Assembly (NCBI GenBank): GCA_025506515.1
Contig: CM046452.1
Location: 77,598,876-77,662,875 of the forward strand
Source of the DNA: Flaveria trinervia
Taxonomy: Eukaryota > Streptophyta > Magnoliopsida > Asterales > Asteraceae
Reading direction: 5' to 3'
Length of the DNA: 64,000 bases
Position numbers and translations under genes: made by a program. The first letter of the stretch is position 1; every line of letters starts with the position of its first letter. Under the pieces are notes generated by a model. The model saw nothing but the letters and a program-made list of their open reading frames with translations, was not told the DNA's origin and searched no databases. Positions 36,090-46,258 of the stretch are shown in pieces.

Positions 36090-37805
36090 TGGAAGAACAA
36101 TCAACTTCCTCGATCTTCCACAACAGTGATAACAAGTTAATCGAAGGCCCATACAACGAATTCCCCAACGAATTTGAAGAATCCCCTTTCGTCGATTCCT
36201 CAAGTTACTCTGAAGTATCCCATCAATCCGCTTCAAGTTTCAAGCTTGATAGCAAGAACGAGGAGGAATCTACGGTTACTTTCATATCAGAACACTCGCC
36301 GGACTCCCCGTCGTCTCCGTCCTCCGCCGGCCTCCGTCACCGTCGACTTGCTTCACCGCAAAGTTGCAGAGAAAACACCCACTCTCAATTCTTCAAAAAA
36401 AATCCAGATGGATTGATAGATTATGATCCTTGTGCTACCAGTGTTTCAAATTCTTCAGTGAAGAAGTATAATCGTTCATGGAGTTTGAAGGATGATGAGA
36501 AATCAGAAGAAAACTTGAAGTACAATCTTGCAGACAACTATGGTAGGGAGTTAAACTACGAGACGGATGCGAGTTCTGCAATCACCAGTGCTAGTGACGA
36601 TGACGATGAAAGAGTCAACAATGAGTCTGTTGCAGTAGACTCTACAAATTCTGCAACAGATCTTCTTTTTATGTTAGCTGAATTGGTAATTGATGTTATT
36701 GTTCTTCAAATAAAACTCTTAGCAAACTCTGTTGAGCTTTCAATATGGTTAATTCATTCTTCATACAAGTTATTGAATGATCCTTATGTGATTACAAGAC
36801 CTTGGAGAGATCATATTTTGCATAATGTTTCACAAATTTGGGGGATTTGTTATGATAGTATTGTTAGGTTGATCGATTATCTGTGGTTTCAAAATCATGA
36901 GTCTGCATTGAAGTTATGTGTTCGAATCGGATGGGGATTTCTGTGGTTGGCTTACTGTGGTATCGTTTTAGTTTGCCTGTTAGTTCCAGCTTTTCTGTTT
37001 GGTGGTATGATGATGAAATGGATAGTTGAGGAACCTATACAGATAACGGATCAGTTGGTTTTTGATTATACAAAAGATACTCCCATGGCTTTTGTGCCTA
37101 TAGTTTCATGTCCGGAGTCATCTTCTCTAGTTTATAACCAAAAGAGTAAGATTGGAAGTCTTGCTAAATCTCGGGTCATACCTTTTGATCATGAACTGGA
37201 GGCCACTGTCTCTTTAGTGCTGCCAGAATCAGATTACAACAGAAATCTTGGGATTTTTCAGGTATGTAACAAGATTTGCAATAGATTAGCTTTTCATATT
37301 AGAACATAATCACCGTTAGTCGACTTTTTTGTTGCAGGTGAGGGTGGATTTCTTGTCTAGTGATGGTAAACTTCTTGCAAGTACAAGAAAGCCATGTATG
37401 TTGCAATTTAAAAGTGAGCCAATTCGGCTGCTGTCAACTTTTGTAAAGTTAGCTTATCTTCTCGCTGGATATCCATCAGAAACACAAACTTTGGACATAA
37501 AGTTTAGTGGGTATACTGAAAAAGAGGTTCCTTTGTCATGCTCTCGGGTTGTCATCGAACAACGAGCAGAATTTGCAAAAGGGGGCGGCGTTCCTGAAAT
37601 ATACTCGGCATCTTTTAAATTGGAGTCTCAACTTCCTTTCTTGAAGAGGATGTTGTGGTGTTGGAAGGGTTTAATTTACATGTGGATTAGCACAATGTTG
37701 TTTATAATGGAGTTGATGTTCACACTGTTATGTTGTACGCCGTTCATATTTCCATGGCTACGGCGTATGGGTGATTCTTCAATCAACAACGCAGCTCACA
37801 ACTAG
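36089..37805 (+). CDS. Seipin (plant SEIPIN2/3 type), two exons
   Basis: Exon 1 is 36089-37261 and exon 2 37338-37805, joined by a 76-bp GT-AG intron in phase 0. The product is 546 aa. Residues 1-185 are an acidic, Ser-rich, probably disordered N-terminus, typical of plant SEIPIN2/3. A hydrophobic stretch lies at 190-222. TM helix 1 is at about 281-309 (LAYCGIVLVCLLVPAFLFGG). The ER-lumenal beta-rich seipin domain runs from about 318 to 490 (EATVSLVLPESDYNRNLGIF; VRVDFLSSDGKLLA; RPLCMLQF-like KPCMLQFKSEPIRLL). TM helix 2 is at about 502-531, then a short basic tail. Seipins form oligomeric rings in the ER membrane that direct triacylglycerol into budding lipid droplets. No frame break; the protein is slightly longer than the roughly 510-530 aa I recall for Arabidopsis members. 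Choosing between SEIPIN2 and 3 needs a tree. Confidence 0.95.
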
Positions 37806-38427
37806 CCTCCCGGTTGAAGTTAGCTGCACTTGAGGAAGTTGCAGTCTTGCTAATGATCATCTTTGTTCCTGGTATGCAGTCAAACTCTTATTCTTACAAT
37901 GTATATTTTCATGATAAAATAGTTGAAATAAGTGAAAGTTGTAAAGACTAAATATTTCATGTTGTTTTCATATTCCAAGGTTCATAGTTATTATGTATAT
38001 ATAGGCAAAATTTGAAGTTTACCTTTAATTTTTAGTTCAGGTAAGTTGACTAGTGTATTACTCGATAGGCTGGGACATTATATCAATGCAACATATTCAT
38101 CTTGTACCATATATTGGTTTTTTATATTCATTCTGTTCATATGTGTATTGGGGTTGGGAGGAATGCTATACGTACTTTTTGCTAAGCATTTATAAGTGGT
38201 TTTAGATGCACTGTTGTAGTGGCTTGGAACTCTGGATGTAGTCTTGTAGTTAGTCGGTTTGTTCATGTATTAGACCTAGACAACTTGGACGTATCATTGT
38301 AATGTTAGACCCATTGTTGTAATTAGTGAGGCGTACCATTGTATTTATTTTAGGCACATTGTTATAATCAGTAGTGTACCAACATCTTTTTAAAACAATT
38401 GTAATACTAGCCTCAAATTAAGGATAA
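37806..38427 (+). other. Seipin 3' UTR and downstream spacer
   Basis: Follows the TAG stop. AT-rich with several AATAAA-like words; the poly(A) site is not determined. No further gene. Confidence 0.5.
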
Positions 38428-39160
38428 CTAGCGTTTTCTCCTGCACTACGCGTGCAGGAGTTTGGTTTTTTTCCTCTGTCTTACACGATATTATTTTGTT
38501 TGTTGTTGGCTTAGCTCATCGGAAACCTTAAAGGTGAATACCAATGTCTGTTATAAACTTAAATAAAGATGATGTCATGATGAATAGAAAGACCGAACCA
38601 AGTATAAATAAATTGCTATCATTAAAAACAAAAACACTTAAAAACCTAACTGAATTCTTTAAATCATGTGTTAATAGTAAAAATTTGAACAATCTAGTTC
38701 ATTTTGTTTGAAATTAGAATTGTATTTCCTAAGAAGTTTACAGTCTTCTATAATATTTTTTTCTATTTATCTACATCATCTTCATCATCCTCTATCTACA
38801 CATTACTTCCCTAATTTCATATCCATCTTGGAGTATTATCGAGATTCATCTTCTTCCTTCTCTTTGGGGTTCATTTGTGTTTTGTGGCACCCCCCCCCCC
38901 TCTTTCTCTCTGTTTTCTTCTCCTTCTTGAACGCAGCCTTGCTAACCCATCTGTCGTAGCCTTCCTAGCGCATCGACAGCCTAACCATTGCTGATACGTT
39001 TGGACTCAATGACGTGCAACAATGGAGTCTTTCATTCACCAACAAAAAATAGAATGAATGATGAAATCTGACGTGTGTGTAAAATACAGGGGTCAAATCC
39101 AAAAAATCAAAAACTTTTTTGTATCACTAACATTTCCTCTTTAATATGTATATAATGTTG
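38428..39160 (-). mobile_element. Helitron-like element (3' terminus recognised)
   Basis: On the minus strand a perfect 9-bp stem (CTCCTGCAC/GTGCAGGAG, loop GCGTA; 38438-38460) is followed by six bases and CTAG (38431-38428), then T. This is the Helitron 3' signature. The body contains a C10 run at 38889 and CT-rich sequence, no protein. The other end is put near 39160 only from the text character there. Confidence 0.5.
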
Positions 39161-39299
39161 TGCTTGGTGTTGTATGTAAAAGGAATTTATAGAACTAGGT
39201 TTAAATGAAAAAAAAGTCAATGATGGAGGCTTTTGATTATTTTGTCTTTCAACTATATTCGGTTTTCTATTAACGAGGATCTTGAGCCTATTTTAATAT

Positions 39300-39550
39300 T
39301 AACTATCAATCATTTGGTTGAGTGGTAGTCTTATGATTTTTCTTAAAGGTAGTTGTCAATTTGATTTCTACCGGTGGCAAAATGTTGTTTGTGAGTCGGG
39401 TTTTACCGAAGTGGGCCTTCGGATGATGGGTTTTCCCTGGAAGTGGTGGTTCGTGGGCTTGGGTTATTCAGCGTTGTCTATGATCGCTAGCGTATGGAGT
39501 GTAATTTTGCCATTAGGGTACCCTGGGTAGTCGGGTTTTGTTATTTTGCA
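39300..39550 (+). mobile_element. tRNA-derived SINE candidate
   Basis: A pol III A-box match TGGTTGAGTGG at 39315-39325 and a weak B-box (AATTTGATTTC, about 39358-39368) about 33 bp downstream, then a GC-richer body with GTGGGCCTTCGGATG. This layout fits plant tRNA-derived SINEs. No target duplication or clean tail was established. Confidence 0.4.
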
Positions 39551-39766
39551 ATTCAAAACAAATATTAACCATTGAAGAACATACGACAAGCAACATAGAT
39601 ATTTGATATTAATAGAGGATCTTGCGTCCGTATTAATATACAATAAGCAACATAGATATATCTCTCACAAACAACTCCTACTCATCCAAAAAAATACATA
39701 ATGATATATTTTTTGTAGAAAGAGAGAAGGATTTGGAATAAGTGATTGTGCTAATTGCACATGTAG

Positions 39767-42700
39767 TTAGGAAGGGCGTATTTGCACATCCGATGTTTGG
39801 ACGAAAGATGAACTCTTGACAATCTCACGTAGGGGTTTATCGTTGAATCTTATGATATTGTATGCCATGCCCCGGATAGGGCTCCCAGTATCGGTCCCAA
39901 GATGTAGACCCATAAGCCATCGTATTGCTTCGACACAAAGGCCGGACCTAGGGTCCTAGCCGGGTTCATTGATGCCCCAGTCATTGGTCTTCACCAACAA
40001 AAAAAGAAAAAAAAAGTTTGATTTAATTCTTTAATGTGAGATATATAAATGGGGTTTATGTATTATTTAGTAATAATAGGTAAAAATGAAAACGAGAAAA
40101 ATATATTATACCCCGCAAACATTGCATTAAGTAATATGGTTGATCCAATGGCAAGCCCTGCTGCTTCTCCAACCTGATGAACATAATTGAAAATAGAATA
40201 ATTAAGAATATTCTTGACATTTGAAAATAAAAAAAAGGCAATTTGTAAACATATATTTAGAAAGGGATTTTACTTATGATTAGAGACAGCCAGAAATTAC
40301 ACAAACTAATAAACTAAACTATACTAGTGTGTTTCGGTCACACGGTAAGTGTGATGTATCTCACAATAACCAAGTCAACGAGGTTTGAACCAACGTTCGG
40401 TTGCTGTTGTTAACCATAAATGACAGCCACACATGCAAGCGAGGCTACTCCGGTCATATCATCATGGCTCATCACGTAAACACTAAAATAACATCATACC
40501 CAATGGAACAACCTTCATCTCAAATAAGTAATGACATCATCACGAACAAAAATCTCAAGATGATACGAACATCGTCATCATTAATTAGTGGGATCAAAGT
40601 AGGGACGCAACAACCACCGGCACCATGTACTACATTGCCAACCAACAAGACCGTCGGAGGCAATGGTAAGCCAGGCAAGCCATTATCCGGACAACAGACA
40701 CGGAGGTACGGGATGCAAATCCTCAGGCATGCAACAACCGCCTAACTGGCAGGAGTTAGGGAGGCTGACAGGTCAGAGGTTGGCAAGCAGCAAAGGGTCG
40801 GAGACCAACGACGACTAAGCAAAACCAGGAGAAGGGCTGCCCAGTACAATCAACACATAATCTGCTCCAACACCCCATGAAGCAGATAGTATAAATTTTT
40901 ATATAAATATCAAATTCGTCCCCCCTTAAAAGGAATTAATTTACCCCGTTTTTATTTACGAAAATATACAAGCTTCACCACTGCCCAAACTCATAGACGT
41001 CGATTGACATATCACATGAAGCGGAGTCTTGTACCACCATAGTTAAAAGACATGTAAGATAAAAGTAAGTGTTTATTCACAGTAGCTTTGATAGAGAGGC
41101 GGTGATGTGAAAATAAGTCAAATCAAAGTATTAGGTATTAGTAATTACCCTATATATATATATATGTTAATAAAGTAACGGAATGAACAGTGCCAAGGGT
41201 TATATACGATATTTCACTTTTTGCTTGCTTGGGATATTGTGCTTTTTATTTTTATAGATGGACAGAGATGCAGGCAAAGTAACATTTTGGCCCATGTGAG
41301 TTTAAAAGGAAAATTATGGCTGAAATGGAGTGAAACCTTAGGGGAAAGGTTCTGTGTGGGTAGGGGCCATTGTTGCACCGTCACTACCGTCGCACAGCCA
41401 CAAGGTCACTGTCATCGCCAACCCCGCCACTGTCGTGCCACCATCACCTATCACCGCGACGACCTTGTGACCGTCACACTACAACTGTTGTACCACCGTC
41501 TTCAGCCATAGCCACAGTAGCCGCCGCCGTCGGTCCTTCTTTCCCGATATACAACATGCAACAAATGTTTCTTTGTTATTGTCGGTCTTGATGGTGGGGG
41601 CTTTAATGGTAGCGGTGTGGGTGTGTTGTTGGTGGCCGGTGGTGTCTCTTTGTTCTTGGGTACTGTGCTCTTCCTTTAGAGCTTTTTTTGTGCTTTCAAC
41701 GGATGCTCGGTGGTGGTGGTGTGGGTGTGTTGCTGGTGGTTGTACGGCCTCTGATGGATCTTTATTTGGTGGGGGTTTGTGCTCTCTGACTTAAGAGTCT
41801 AAGGCTTAGATGCGGTGGTGCCGGTGCCTTCGTCCGATCTCTGTTTGGTGGGTGTTTAGTCGGTTATGGACGACCAGTGTGACGGTTTATGCTCATCGAC
41901 CACTATGACGGTGATCGCCCCCTTGGGACAGCCGCCGCCCGGTCTCGCGTTTACGGGTGAGGTAGAGCAGGTAGTTGTTCTCATGTTGGTCTGGGTGTCG
42001 GCGATGATAGTTTGCCTGTCATGGTGGCTTGTCGTAGTCTGTTTTCCTTTAATTGCCTCTATTTCTGGCAGATTGATGCAACCTCTTTTGGGTTTTTTCT
42101 GGGTGAATGTTGTTACTTGATGCACATGATATTTTTCTATATGTTGATCATGATTAGAATTGTCACATTTGAGGCTTTGTTGTTTGATGCTTCGTTAGGT
42201 TGATTAGGTTGATGGTGATGAGGATTTTCTCATCTGAAACTTTTGGCTTCATGTTTATCTAAGCTTTTGATGTATTATTAGAAAAGATGTTGATGACCAT
42301 GCTCGTCTAAGACTTACTCGAGTTCATTTGACCTGATCCCTCCGTTGGTTGAGCGGGTTGTGTTCCCCGATTATGCTACTGTTAAAACTATTTTGTCAAT
42401 GGTTGTATATCAGGCTGTGACGATAACCGATATTGGTATTAATTGTTTTGGCATGGCTGATGGTTAGCAGCCGCAATTGGAAATGTTTTTTGAGCCAGAT
42501 CCATCGCACGAGCAACGCGTGTGGATGAATCAATACTAGTTTCCTTCGTATTGTTATTTGGGTGTGTTCAATTGGTGCCTTAAAGGACACACGTTTAAAC
42601 TATTTGATTTAATATTCTTATATAATTTTTAAAGGAAAATATTTTTTACTGAATTTGTCATTTCAATTTAAATCTTTTTAGCCATTTCGATCACTGTGGT

Positions 42701-45700
42701 TTACCAAATGTTGTCATTTCCATCTACTACACTAACCCTGTTAAGTTCTCCGTTAAATATGAATGTATTTTCGTCTTTTTAACACCTTAATGTCCAATTA
42801 AAACAATGTTAATAAATAAAATATTCAATTAAAACTAAAAAGAAAAAAATATAAAACAATTAGTAAGACCAGACGCTTCAATTTAAAAATTTTGATTAAC
42901 TAGTTTAGAAACCCGTCTATTATACATGTTGTATGAAAAATTAAATAATAATTATTTAGTAATATTAAAATTCAAAAATAATTTTTTGAGATAAAATATG
43001 CTTAAAGTTACATATAATTAACCATTACTAAATAAACAACAATACTAATTTTCAAATTTCGTCTTTAAATAAGTTTTGCTTTTAAAAAATATTAATTTTT
43101 TAAATCTCCAAAAAATTATTAAAATGTTTGTATTAGTAAACTTTATATATCATATAATTTGGTTTTTAAGATGTTTTGTTAATAATTTTTTATTACGTTT
43201 GTGTCGTATCATAAAAAACTAAATTAAGTTTTTAATACAAATATTTTAATAGTTTTTTTTTGGAGAGTTACAAAATCAATATTTTTAAAAGCAAAACTTT
43301 TTTAAAGACGAAAGTTTGAAAAATTATTGTTATTTTTTAATTACTTAGTGGTTAATTATATGTAACTTTAAGCATATTTTATCTCAAAAAAGTATTTTTT
43401 AAATTTTAATAGTACAAAAAAGTATTAGTTATTTTTTTATACAACAGGTGTAGTCGACGCCTAGACGGGTTCTAAACTAGTTAACGTTAATCAAAACTTT
43501 TAAACAGAAGTGTTTGGTTTCACTGTTGCTTTATATTTTTCTTTTAGTTTTAATTGAATATTTTATTGATTAACTTTATTTTAATTTGACAATTAGGGTG
43601 TTAAAAATACTAAAATACACTAATATTTAACGGAACACTTAACGGAGTTAGTGGAGTGGATGAAAATGACAACATTTAGTAAACTATGGTGACTGAAATG
43701 ACAAAAAAAAAGTTTTTGAATTGAAATGATAAATTCAACAAAACGTCAGTGATAAAAATAACATTTTACTTTATCTTTTATATTAATTACACCATTGCTT
43801 TGACCGATACATCAAACATCAAAACAATTCCATCCCTTCTCAGTCGTTGTATAAAACTAAAATTAAATCAAACACCAAATATGTTCTTTGATCAATATAG
43901 TATTCTTAACAAAATTCATTTCCTTTAAACATAAGATTAATGCAGTGAAATTGAAATAACAAAAAGAAGCATACGACTAATAAGCCATTTATGTAGTAAA
44001 AACAATCATGAATCAATCCTAATATCATAAAGTTGTCGTAAAATCCTAAATCTATCGTCAATTTGCGACTAATTAACAATCAAGAAGAACCAAAAAGACA
44101 CCGTTCAAATCTTAGTTGTTAGTTTGTCTGCGATATCTGTGATGGAAATGAATTTTCGATGGATTATAGCAACCGCATGGTTTATAAATGGAAATTTATT
44201 GTTCTTAAATGTTTTTTTAGCATGTAAACAAGACCTTTCTATATTATGATTTTGTGTGAGATTTTTGTTAGGTTTGTATTGTAATCTTATAATTTTCAAA
44301 CTTGAAACTTAACATATCAGTAACCAGAAATCTTGAAATTTGGTACTTACGGCTCGATCATCAGTGGCGACACCAAAGATCACGAACGTGAGGTAGAATG
44401 TGATAATAAACTCTAACACCAAAGCTTGAAAGTCAGATCCCGCAGGAACGGTTGCTCCAAGATTATTGTTTTTCGAACCGAATGCCAACATTAGGGTTCC
44501 GCTTGCTAGGGTTGATGCAAGGATTTGAGTAATAATGTATGAAGGCACCTAATCAAACAATAATAAAATTAAGCTTGAACATACAAACATGTTATTTATA
44601 AATATTTTTACAGAAACACTAAAAACTTCAATAACTATTGTATATCATCAATCAACTACTTATCCTAATACTACTAGAATGATTACAAATAAATTTAATA
44701 TAATCATAAATCCTTATAATAATAAAGATAATTACAATAAATCTTATCTAGATAACAAAGTCAATCTAATATACTCTATCTAATCACAACTACAACGACT
44801 TACTTGTTTAATAGGAAATCTCTTGCAAGAGGCGAAAGCAATGGTGACCGCAGGGTTGAAATGAGCACCAGAGATGTGACCGAGGGTGTAAATCATCACC
44901 ATCACCACCAAGCCCCATACGATGGCGATTCCTACATGACCGACCACATGTTCCCTCTTCGTGTCAACCACCACCACGCCACAACCTGCAAATACCATGA
45001 AGTATGTGCCCCAAAATTCTGCAATCAACTGCACAAAACTTAAAACCGTAAGTAATTAAGGGAATTTTTAAAAAGAATAATAAGTTTTGTAAGAACAAAA
45101 ACAATAAAACTAGAATATAAATACAAAAAAGTCAAAAGAGTGATACAGAAGACGTGCAGCCATACGATATCCTTGAATTAAGCAATATACAAGCTCATTC
45201 GATCATGTGCATGGAGTGTTTAATAAGAATGTATCTTTACAGAATATTAAACTTAACGTTTCTTCATCAATCAAGATTTAACGGTTGCATAGTATTAATA
45301 GAGATCGATATCATCAACATGAAATTAACTGATGAGATGGATTATGAATGGAACTATATATGCATGTGATGGTTGGTCCCTTTGTCCACTTCAAAGACAG
45401 GAAAAACCACACTATGCAACAATCTTTTGTTCTTCTAGGTGTAGATATATATTACTAAGATAAAGTGGATATACTCGTGTATTATACGGGTTGAATAAAA
45501 AAATTAATAATTAGCGATAGTCATTTAAAAATTAATAATCAAACATTTAAGTGAATAATAACAATGATATTGAAAAATAAAAGAAATGGAAAAAAGAATA
45601 TCGTGGAGCTAGAATTGTGAAACGTGACACCAAGATGAATATAAACAAGCAAAAGAATCTTGAAGAGCTATAATTGTAAATTGGTGATGTTCAAATAGAT

Positions 45701-46097
45701 TGATATTCCGATAATCATGCATTGTTAAAACTTGGGTAAATAATCATTAATGCCCAACAATAATAACTAACCTATCATGAAATTAAATAAACCAACATGC
45801 ATGATTAACATATCATTTGAGCCCAGTTTTCTGGATGGATAATACTAGTTTTACAACAAATTAATAAATGAGAATATATAAAAACACTATACATATATAT
45901 ACATATATATATATATATCTATATATATATATATATTATATATATATCTAATTTGAGGATGAAAGAAATTAGAGAAATCACCTTCTGGAAAAAGGAAGAG
46001 TGAAAAGGTTGTTTTGATGTTTTGAAGAAACTGCTGGTGCATCTTTTATGTCAGGTGTCTCTGATCCATAGGCTGCTCCTAATTCAATCTCAGCCAT
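39767..46097 (-). CDS. NIP-type aquaporin A (NIP-A), five exons, C-terminal frameshift
   Basis: Minus-strand exons: 45982-46097, 44804-45038, 44351-44548, 40112-40173, and 39988 downward. Start MAEIELGAAYGS. Six-helix aquaporin fold with NPA boxes at residues 100-102 (SGAHFNPAVT) and 212-214 (TGASMNPAR). Aligned by distance to the NPA boxes, the selectivity filter is W80, A200, A209, R215; classical NIP-I proteins have W-V-A-R. In exon 5 one G is missing in the Gly-Ala-Trp codons (about 39866), so the frame runs into TAA at 39850-39852, giving 249 aa. The alternative frame would continue to a stop at 39767-39769 and carries a KSSSF tail like the kinase site of nodulin 26. TM6 is complete before the break. 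The exon 1/2 junction is the least certain: I used AAG at 45039, giving SFVQLIAEF. NIPs carry water, glycerol or metalloids. Intron 3 is 4.2 kb and full of insertions. Confidence 0.88.
40324..41098 (-). mobile_element. Helitron-like element in NIP-A intron 3 (minus)
   Basis: The minus-strand 3' end has hairpin CACACTTACCGTGTG (40339-40353), eleven bases, then CTAG at 40327-40324 followed by T. The other end is near 41090-41100, where the minus strand reads TCAAAGCTACTGTGAATAAA, resembling the start of the neighbouring Helitron-like element. The 114-codon frame at 40401-40745 has no recognisable domain. Confidence 0.45.
41152..42539 (+). mobile_element. Helitron-like element in NIP-A intron 3 (plus)
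   Basis: The right end has an imperfect hairpin (42502-42526), eight or nine bases, then CTAG at 42536-42539 followed by T. The left end is near CCCTATATATATATATATG at 41152. The body is GC-rich with CACCGTC/GGTGGTG simple sequence (41370-41830). The frames at 41221-42203 on both strands are simple-sequence artefacts. No Rep/helicase. Confidence 0.45.
42631..43773. mobile_element. Foldback element 2 in NIP-A intron 3
   Basis: Two arms of roughly 500 bp are inverted copies. The left arm has TTTACCAAATGTTGTCATTT and ATAAAATATTCAATTAAAAC. The right arm, read reversed, has TTTACTAAATGTTGTCATTT and the same ATAAAATATTCAATTAAAAC. The centre (about 43140-43220) is AT-rich. It lies 92 bp from the Helitron end. 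No protein. The text style (GTTAAGTTCTCCGTTAAAT) is like other plant long-TIR repeats. Confidence 0.75.
45893..45950. repeat. AT microsatellite in NIP-A intron 1
   Basis: TATATA runs interrupted by single C; 32 bp from the exon 1 donor. Confidence 0.8.
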
Positions 46098-46205
46098 CAC
46101 AACTAAACCACTGTGTTTTTTTATTTAATTACTAATGTGTGTGTGTGAAGAGGAAGCAGCTATGGAGCCATAAGATTATTATGGATTGTGCTCCAAGAAC
46201 ATAGA

Positions 46206-46258
<53 letters not shown>

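Larger units (their letters stand above)
40174..44350 (-). other. Expanded third intron of NIP-A (4177 bp)
   Basis: Lies between the exon ending TDDRA (donor GTAAGT at 44350) and the exon starting VGEAAGLA (acceptor CAG at 40174). The matching intron in NIP-B is only 99 bp. Contents: two Helitron-like elements, GC-rich Helitron body sequence and a foldback element. All are non-coding; the open frames inside are not genes. Confidence 0.85.

Noticed and set aside
38708..38959. 83-codon frame rich in Ser, Phe and His
   Set aside because: Lies in the body of a Helitron-like element and is low complexity.
40401..40745. 114-codon plus-strand frame as a gene
   Set aside because: No domain, no homologous look, and it lies inside a Helitron-like element within an intron.
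41221..42203. Several frames of 63-96 codons on both strands
   Set aside because: They translate CACCGTC/GGTGGTG simple sequence inside an intronic element.
44804..45043. 79-codon plus-strand frame with a His run
   Set aside because: It is the antisense of NIP-A exon 2, which has clear aquaporin motifs.
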